DNA of 23,788 nucleotides from CAZKYP01 sp964556885. Its GTDB lineage: Bacteria > Planctomycetota > Phycisphaerae > Sedimentisphaerales > Anaerobacaceae. The stretch is from contig CAZKYP010000028.1 of assembly GCA_964556885.1 (NCBI GenBank), positions 1 to 23,788 on the forward strand. Reading direction: 5' to 3'. The notes below the pieces were generated by a model. The model searched no databases and had not been told where the DNA came from. It saw only the letters and a list, made by a program, of their open reading frames with translations. Each line of letters starts with the position of its first letter. Position 1 is the first letter of the stretch. Shown in pieces: positions 1 through 5,713 of the stretch. Both the position numbers and the translations under genes were made by a program.

Positions 1-934
1 CCCATCGCGGCCCGTTATCAATAGTAATATCTTCTGAAGCTCCAAGACTTACCGGGTAAAGCTCGACGGAGTTGCTGTATACAAGGGCAATATCATTGCC
101 GGTACCGCCGACGTATGTCAGATTGAAGTAATAGCCGATTCCGCCGGCACTCATAAATACTGAAGCGCCTTCAACAGCGGGCTCGCCGTTAACTGTATCG
201 AATTCGTTTGCTGCCTCGGCACCATCCGGAATATCCACCAGCACTATTTCAGCCATCGGCGGTGTATCGATTGCGCTAACAATTAATGCCGCTGTCGTTT
301 CATCTTCCAGAGGATCGATTGAAGCAGAGCCGATAAGGCCAATCGGACTAACACCATTGACATCAATCTTAAACTCGACGGTACCAATAGCTCCGGCACG
401 ATCTCCAACCGTCAAACTGTTCATTAGAATGGTCGGACCGGTTCCTACGATGGTGAGAATGCCCTGGCCCCCTCGGGCGCCTACAATTAGACTTCCCCCC
501 TCGCCGATGTAAGTGAGAGTACCGCCACTGATAGTATAGTGGCCGTCGGAACTTCCACTATCTCCAATACCAAGTGTAGCACTATCATTGCCGTTCTGAA
601 GCTGGATAAGCCCTCCCGTCTGTACTAAATAACCGGGATTACTGGCGCCAACTCGCATCCAGCCCGCGCCAAGCAGTTCCGCTCCTTCTTCGACTAACAT
701 TGTTGCTCCTTCGTACACCCTCATTCGCTGACCCACACCCCAGTCACCGGTGCTTGTGTTCAATGTGCAGATGGTTTCTTCCCCGCGAACCTTGACTTCT
801 TCGGCGCCGGTTGGGAGGCGTCCATCGCTCCACATGTTTGGATCCGCCCAGTTTCCTTCTCCCCTGAAGTCAATGGCGAATGCTCCGCTGCACAAAAAAC
901 ATACTAATCCTAATACAACACACACTCTTCTCAT
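1..934 (-). CDS. Secreted beta-strand-repeat surface protein (partial, C-terminus off the left edge)
   Basis: The minus strand is open from an ATG at 934 to the window edge, about 311 codons, with no stop. An AAGGAG ribosome site at 942-947 lies 7 bases upstream of the ATG. The first 20 residues (MRRVCVVLGLVCFLCSGAFA) form a clear signal peptide. The mature part starts with a 'WADPNMWSDGRLPTGAEEV' stretch. It continues with short Gly-rich repeats such as 'GSLIVGARGGQGILTI' and 'NSLTVGDRAGAIGTVEF', and then 'TYVGGTGNDIALVY'. Such repeats are typical of passenger-like beta-helix proteins with autotransporter-associated strands in Planctomycetota and Verrucomicrobiota. The role is probably extracellular or surface exposed, but no catalytic motif is visible. 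The missing end could carry a PEP-CTERM, dockerin or type IX-like sorting signal, which cannot be judged here. The family assignment is by pattern only. Confidence 0.8.
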   Translation of the reverse strand, partial: MRRVCVVLGLVCFLCSGAFAIDFRGEGNWADPNMWSDGRLPTGAEEVKVRGEETICTLNTSTGDWGVGQRMRVYEGATMLVEEGAELLGAGWMRVGASNPGYLVQTGGLIQLQNGNDSATLGIGDSGSSDGHYTISGGTLTYIGEGGSLIVGARGGQGILTIVGTGPTILMNSLTVGDRAGAIGTVEFKIDVNGVSPIGLIGSASIDPLEDETTAALIVSAIDTPPMAEIVLVDIPDGAEAANEFDTVNGEPAVEGASVFMSAGGIGYYFNLTYVGGTGNDIALVYSNSVELYPVSLGASEDITIDNGPRW

Positions 935-1320
935 CTTTAATCTCCTTTCCACTGAAATTTAAAAGAACAAACGACCGTTCCCGGTATGCCGGGATTATCG
1001 AATTTAGTGAATCGAACGACCAGTCCGGTTCAAGTACTAACATTTCACTGATTTGTATTATGAATTGTATCAGAAAATGATGTTTAAAAACAATGTTTTT
1101 TGTGTAAAAAATGATATTATTATGGTTCCTGGTGTGTTTTTAATGAAAGATTCTTGTTTTTAACAATTCAAAAGGTGATATCATATTTTTTTCACATAAT
1201 TTTTTATTTTGAACTGTTATCCCGGTATACGAAAACGTGCTTGAAAAGATACCGCAAATCAGTTATTTATGTTCCAGAAATGGGGGTATCTGTATCTGCA
1301 TATAACAGGAGATAAATATT
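935..1320. other. AT-rich divergent intergenic region
   Basis: This 386-base gap separates the minus-strand surface protein from the plus-strand pectin cassette and should hold both promoters. No convincing ORF was seen. For the minus gene, a weak -10 TACAAT lies at 1069-1064 (read on minus) with a TTGTTT 18 bases upstream at 1093-1088. For the plus gene, TTGAAA at 1241-1246 lies 17 bases before a poor -10 (TATTTA, 1264-1269). Dyads are present: TCCCGG-TATG-CCGGGA at 979-994, AAAAAC-AAT-GTTTTT at 1086-1100, and CGGTAT (1223-1228) facing ATACCG (1249-1254). AGGAGAT at 1307-1313 is the ribosome site of the polygalacturonase gene. Confidence 0.5.
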
Positions 1321-2676
1321 ATGGTGATATCAATTATAAGATTCCATCGATATCTGCCTGCTATTAATTTGATTGTTCCAGCCATACTGCTAATGAATAC
1401 AGCTTTTTTCTGTACGGGAACAGCCGCTCAATCAACAAAACCAGAATTAACCAATACCTCGCCAAGAATATTCGATGTTCGCCAATATGGAGCTGCCGGC
1501 GACGGCAAAACGCTTGATACAGAAGCAATTCAAAAGGCCCTCGGTGAATGCGGCGATGCGGGTGGAGGCATAGTTCGTCTAAGTGCTGGTACCTATCTGA
1601 GCAATCCCGTTAATTTGAGAAGTAATACTATATTTCAACTGGATGAAGATGCAATTCTGCTGGCAAACACTAATCATTCCGATTTCATGAAGACATCGGG
1701 TGATTGGCTAAGTGCTAAAGGAAGTGGCGATTTCATCCCGTTCATCGGTGGTAAAGACCTAATAAATGTTACTATTACCGGCAAAGGCACAATCGACGGC
1801 AGCGGCCAGGTCTGGTGGGGTCCCGCCGAAGAAGCGCGGCAAAAGCAATCAGGTTATACTTTACCGCGGCCGAACCTGATTATTCTGACAAGATGTAAGA
1901 ATGTCAGGATTGCAGGCGTTACTATTCAGAACGCGCCGAAATTTCACCTGGTTCCTACCGATTGTGAGGATGTAATTATAGATGGCGTTACCTTCCTTGC
2001 TCCCGAACGTGCTCCGAACACGGATGCAATTGATCCGAGTGTGAGTCGACGCGTTCTTATTACCCGGTGTGTTATTGACGTGGGTGATGATAATGTGGCA
2101 ATCAAGTCCGGCAGAAAAATGGATGGTCGCGAATATGCCTGCGAAGATATTACTGTGACCGATTGTGTGATCCGGCACGGCCACGGTGTTTCAATCGGCA
2201 GCGAGACCGTCGGTGGTGTGCGGGGCCTCACAGTTCAACGCTGCACCTTCGAGGATACCGATAATGGAATCCGGATAAAATCATATCGTGGCAGAGGTGG
2301 ATTGGTGGAAAACATCATCTGCAGCGACATCACGATGAAGAATGTTAAAGTTCCAATCAGCATTTCTGCGTATTACCCGAAAATTCCCGTCGAAGACGCG
2401 GCTCAGCCTCTTACGCCTGAAACTCCTGTCTATCGAAACATACGTATTTCGAATCTGACTGCGACCAGCCCGCGCAGCGCCGGTTTCATTGTCGGCCTGC
2501 CCGAGGCTTATGTTTCGGATGTAGTGCTGGAGAATGTTCATATTTCCGCTCCCGAGGGCCTGCTTATTAGAAATACCAAAGGTGTCAAACTGAATGATGT
2601 TAAAATCGAAACGCAGAATGGCCCGCCGCTTATCCTGGAGAATGCGGAGGTCGAAGGAAGCGATATCACCAATTGA
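1321..2676 (+). CDS. Secreted GH28 polygalacturonase / pectin glycoside hydrolase
   Basis: This 451-residue protein starts at an ATG with AGGAGAT 7 bases upstream. An N-terminal hydrophobic segment (about residues 15-36, ending near TAAQS) looks like a signal peptide. The parallel beta-helix then opens with the family-typical 'FDVRQYGAAGDGKTLDTEAIQKAL'. All GH28 active-site blocks are recognisable: NTDAID at 233-238 (usual NTDGxD), GDDN at 255-258 with both Asp kept, GHGVSIGSE around His288, and RIK at 318-320. GH28 enzymes hydrolyse alpha-1,4-galacturonan or rhamnogalacturonan by inversion. The side chains around the subsites do not let me decide endo- versus exo-activity. It is the first gene of a tight cassette with pectin esterase and pectate lyase, so homogalacturonan is the likely substrate. 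Function by family is secure, exact specificity is not. Confidence 0.93.
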   Translation: MVISIIRFHRYLPAINLIVPAILLMNTAFFCTGTAAQSTKPELTNTSPRIFDVRQYGAAGDGKTLDTEAIQKALGECGDAGGGIVRLSAGTYLSNPVNLRSNTIFQLDEDAILLANTNHSDFMKTSGDWLSAKGSGDFIPFIGGKDLINVTITGKGTIDGSGQVWWGPAEEARQKQSGYTLPRPNLIILTRCKNVRIAGVTIQNAPKFHLVPTDCEDVIIDGVTFLAPERAPNTDAIDPSVSRRVLITRCVIDVGDDNVAIKSGRKMDGREYACEDITVTDCVIRHGHGVSIGSETVGGVRGLTVQRCTFEDTDNGIRIKSYRGRGGLVENIICSDITMKNVKVPISISAYYPKIPVEDAAQPLTPETPVYRNIRISNLTATSPRSAGFIVGLPEAYVSDVVLENVHISAPEGLLIRNTKGVKLNDVKIETQNGPPLILENAEVEGSDITN

Positions 2677-2687
2677 GAACAAAGAGA

Positions 2688-3995
2688 ATGAATAGATTAA
2701 ACTTTTACGTACTGCTGGTAGCGTTGTTGCTCCATATCTTAATCGTCACTGCTCATGCTGAAAATGCCATTCAGCCTGATATTACTGTTGCAGCAGACGG
2801 CAGTGGTGATTTTACCACCGTCCAGCAGGCGCTCGAATCTATATCGGATGAAAATCGTGATCGTATCATCATCTTCATCAAGGATGGCATTTATAATGAA
2901 AAAGTACGGATTGACGAATCCTGTATCACGCTGCGCGGTCAAAGCCGCACCGGCACGCGAATCGAATTCTCGCAGGGCAACGAAGAATTCACCCGCCTCG
3001 GCGACAACCTGGGCCGCGCGGTTGTGAACATAAACGGTGACGATGTGGTTCTCGAAAACCTCACGATTCGCAATACTCATGGCGTTATTGGTCCCCATGC
3101 TTTCGCGGTTTATGGCAGGGGTGACCGAACGGTAATCATTGATTGCGATGTGTTCAGCGACGGAGCCGATACCCTTTCATTGTGGCGTGGTGAAGTCGGC
3201 CGCTATTACCATGCACGGCTCAATATCCGAGGCTCGGTCGATTTCGTATGCCCTCGCGGCTGGTGTTACATGACCGACTGCACATTCTACCAGGTCAATC
3301 CGGGCGCTTCGGCGGCCATTTGGCACGACGGCAGCAAGAATCAGGATATGAAGTTTGTCCTGCGAAATTGCCGATTCGACGGTGTCGAGGGATGGATCCT
3401 TGCCCGGCACCACCATGACGCCCAGTTTTTCCTGCTCGACTGCAAATTTTCAGCGGCCATGCGCGATCTTCAGCCCAAGCGTGTCATTTATCCTATCGGG
3501 AATAAAACACAAACCCAGGCCGACATTCAGCGTAACAGGGAATTGGATAAGTCTAACCTCTGGGGTGAACGTACATATTTTTATAACTGTCACCGTGACG
3601 GTGGTGATTACCCGTGGCACACTGATAATATTACTTCGGCGTCCGGCTCACCGAAGCCCGATCAAATTACGGCGGCTTGGACCTTTGCCGGTACATGGGA
3701 CCCCGAGAGGTCGGACGGACCGGTTATTGAAAAGGTCGAGGTTTATGCCGACCGTATTGAGGTTATATTCAGTGAAAATGTTACAGTAAAGGGCAAGCCG
3801 CGACTTGTACTGCACGGTGGAGATTATGCAAATTATCGTTTCGGAAGTGGTAGTACCACCATTGTCTTTGATGTTTCCAACAGGCGGGGTATTAAAGTGG
3901 ACGGTGTTGACCTTCAGAGCGGCGCCATCATAGCAACACAGGCAGCCGCTGCTCTTCGCCATGCCAATTTGTCGTTGCCTCAACCACCCGGATAA
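2688..3995 (+). CDS. Secreted pectinesterase-family (CE8) protein with C-terminal SwmB-like domain
   Basis: This 435-residue protein is counted from ATG 2688. An in-frame TTG at 2673 overlaps the previous stop codon and would add five residues. Neither start has a strong ribosome site. A signal peptide is visible (NFYVLLVALLLHILIVTAHA). The domain opens with the classic 'ITVAADGSGDFTTVQQAL' and keeps the two catalytic acids, Asp161 in GADTLSL and Asp185 in GSVDFV. Two features deviate from textbook CE8: the Gln before the first Asp (usual GxQDT) is Ala, and the 'LGRPW' block is missing, with 'NLWGERTYFYN' the likely counterpart. From about residue 344 to 432 a separate domain follows ('VEVYADRIEVIFSENVTVKGKPRLVL'), resembling SwmB/Ig-like modules. 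Expected role: de-esterify pectin outside the cytoplasm. The distinct active site means another carbohydrate ester could be the substrate. Confidence 0.88.
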   Translation: MNRLNFYVLLVALLLHILIVTAHAENAIQPDITVAADGSGDFTTVQQALESISDENRDRIIIFIKDGIYNEKVRIDESCITLRGQSRTGTRIEFSQGNEEFTRLGDNLGRAVVNINGDDVVLENLTIRNTHGVIGPHAFAVYGRGDRTVIIDCDVFSDGADTLSLWRGEVGRYYHARLNIRGSVDFVCPRGWCYMTDCTFYQVNPGASAAIWHDGSKNQDMKFVLRNCRFDGVEGWILARHHHDAQFFLLDCKFSAAMRDLQPKRVIYPIGNKTQTQADIQRNRELDKSNLWGERTYFYNCHRDGGDYPWHTDNITSASGSPKPDQITAAWTFAGTWDPERSDGPVIEKVEVYADRIEVIFSENVTVKGKPRLVLHGGDYANYRFGSGSTTIVFDVSNRRGIKVDGVDLQSGAIIATQAAAALRHANLSLPQPPG

Positions 3996-4000
3996 GGAGA
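3994..4000 (+). promoter_or_regulatory. Ribosome binding site AAGGAGA that fixes the pectate lyase start
   Basis: AAGGAGA overlaps the stop codon of the esterase gene and lies 5 bases before ATG 4006. This favours 4006 over the in-frame upstream ATG at 3961, which lies inside the esterase gene and would put 15 unlikely residues before the signal peptide. Confidence 0.75.
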
Positions 4001-4005
4001 AATAT

Positions 4006-5412
4006 ATGACTGCTAATATTAAAAATAACAAGTGGTATGTCTTTAGCTTTTTCTTTTACCTCGTTTGTGTGCTGGTGTTTTTGGCCGATACGTACGCAGC
4101 CGAAGTTGAGCCTAACAGTCTTCCAGCTTTCCCGGGCGCTGAAGGTTTCGGTTCGAGCACGCCCGGCGGTCGGGGCGGAAGAGTCATTTATGTAACCAAC
4201 CTGAACGATTCCGGCCCCGGGAGCCTCCGGGTCGCTTGCGAAACTGAAGGCCCGCGTATTGTCATCTTCAGGGTATCCGGATTAATAACGCTCGAACAGC
4301 CAATTGAAGTGACGAATCCGTTTCTGACTCTGGCCGGACAGACAGCACCGGGTGATGGTGTTTGTATTCGTAATCACCCGTTTCAGGTGGCAACCCACGA
4401 TGTTGTAATTCGATACCTGCGTTGCCGGCTGGGTGATGAAAGCGGGCAGATTGCGGATTCACTCGATTTTGTCCATGGGGCAAGAAATTCGATACTGGAT
4501 CATTGTTCGGCCACGTGGTCGATCGATGAAGTTCTCTCATTATCCGGAAACGTTTCGAACGTGACAGTGCAGTGGTGCCTTATAGGTGAGGCGCTGAGGG
4601 ATAGTAAACACACCAAAGGGCCGCATGGCTACGGTACGCTCGCCCGGGCGAACGGACCGGTTTCATTCCATCATAATCTCTGGATTCATAATGACGCTCG
4701 CAATCCCCGCCTTGGTGATAATTATGGTCGCCCCCCTTATCCAACATTCGATGTTCGCAACAATGTAATATACGATTTCGGTGCAATTGCTTCCGGTCTG
4801 ACCCAGGGCCGGCTCAAAGTGAACTATGTTGGTAACTATATCAAACCCGGCCCCAGTAGTACATTGCGTAAGCCGATCCGTGTCGGCGGCCCTTCTGATA
4901 TGCTATTTTATATTCGCGATAACATTTTCGAGGGAGACGATAAGCTGACTGTCGATAACTCGTTGTTTTTCGATCCGGTTGAGATAGACGGTAAACGGCA
5001 GGTGCAGACCGTCGATGAACCGTTTGCGGTCGCGTTGGTAAAAACTCTTCCGGCCAAAGAAGCCTATGAAGCTGTGCTTGCTGCCGTTGGTGCATCCAAG
5101 CCGGTCCGGGATGCGGTTGATACCCGGCTTGTGGATGAGGTTCACCGCGGCTCAGGAAAAATTATCGATTCGCAGACCGAGGTAGGTGGCTGGCCGAAAA
5201 TGAAATCAGGGACACTTGCCGTTGATAGTGATAAGGATGGTATGCCGGATGAATGGGAAAAGCTTTATGGATTGGATCCTGCCGATCCCGAGGATGGCGT
5301 AAAAGATGCTGATGACGATGGTTACACAAACATTGAGGAATTTCTTAATCATACCGATCCAGGTCGGTTCATTGATTATCGCAATCCGAAAAACAACGTT
5401 TCATCCATTTGA
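4006..5412 (+). CDS. Secreted PL1-like pectate lyase with calcium-binding C-terminal tail
   Basis: This 468-residue protein has an N-terminal signal segment (WYVFSFFFYLVCVLVFLADTYAAE). The enzyme begins at about residue 41 with 'AFPGAEGFGSSTPGGRGG' and 'VTNLNDSGPGSLR', a hallmark of the bacterial PL1-like lyases common in Bacteroidota and Planctomycetota. The beta-helix contains 'ILDHCSATWSIDE' and then 'DARNPRLGD' (Arg232 and Arg235). The latter matches the place of the RxPxxR catalytic/substrate Arg motif of PL1. Pectate lyases cut de-esterified polygalacturonate by beta-elimination, usually with calcium. Residues about 406-452 carry two acidic blocks, 'DSDKDGMPDEWE' and 'DADDDGYTNIEE', typical of thrombospondin-3/dockerin-like calcium sites. 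They may serve for stability or surface attachment. It is the last gene of the pectin cassette, and its ribosome site overlaps the esterase stop. Confidence 0.9.
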   Translation: MTANIKNNKWYVFSFFFYLVCVLVFLADTYAAEVEPNSLPAFPGAEGFGSSTPGGRGGRVIYVTNLNDSGPGSLRVACETEGPRIVIFRVSGLITLEQPIEVTNPFLTLAGQTAPGDGVCIRNHPFQVATHDVVIRYLRCRLGDESGQIADSLDFVHGARNSILDHCSATWSIDEVLSLSGNVSNVTVQWCLIGEALRDSKHTKGPHGYGTLARANGPVSFHHNLWIHNDARNPRLGDNYGRPPYPTFDVRNNVIYDFGAIASGLTQGRLKVNYVGNYIKPGPSSTLRKPIRVGGPSDMLFYIRDNIFEGDDKLTVDNSLFFDPVEIDGKRQVQTVDEPFAVALVKTLPAKEAYEAVLAAVGASKPVRDAVDTRLVDEVHRGSGKIIDSQTEVGGWPKMKSGTLAVDSDKDGMPDEWEKLYGLDPADPEDGVKDADDDGYTNIEEFLNHTDPGRFIDYRNPKNNVSSI

Positions 5413-5713
5413 TTCAAGAATACTTCACTTTTTTAATTGCCCCACAAAATATAGGGGTTTAGATATCAGTTTGGTGAAAGATAAATTCACTTATTTAAAT
5501 TTTTTTCGAAACAGTCTCACGTATATCGTGGTTAAACCCCATAGAACATTATTCGGAACCGAATCTCAAAATTTTCGTACAAACAATGAAATAAATGTGG
5601 TTTCGTGAACCGTCTATATAATAAGATAGATAAAATTTTAGCTTTACCCTGTACCAGAAGCGGTATGGGATGGGTATACCGAATTCACCCGGGATACACG
5701 GTTAGGGATTTAG
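5413..5713. other. Intergenic region with dyads and a possible promoter for the downstream operon
   Basis: No ORF of merit is present in these 301 bases. A weak CCCC/GGGG stem at 5440-5457 followed by only three T is the closest thing to a terminator for the pectin cassette, and I do not call it. ATTCGG-AA-CCGAAT (5551-5564) is a perfect dyad. GGTT-TCGTG-AACC (5599-5611) sits just upstream of a perfect TATAAT (5617-5622) that lacks a clear -35. CGGTAT (5661-5666) faces ATACCG (5676-5681). The ribosome site before ATG 5714 is weak (AGGGAT). Confidence 0.45.

Noticed and set aside
3961..4005. Upstream in-frame ATG as start of the pectate lyase
   Set aside because: It lies within the esterase gene, has no ribosome site and would spoil the signal peptide. 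ATG 4006 has a strong site.
5440..5457. CCCC/GGGG stem after the pectate lyase gene as terminator
   Set aside because: The stem has only four base pairs, a 10-base loop and a three-T tail, too weak to call.
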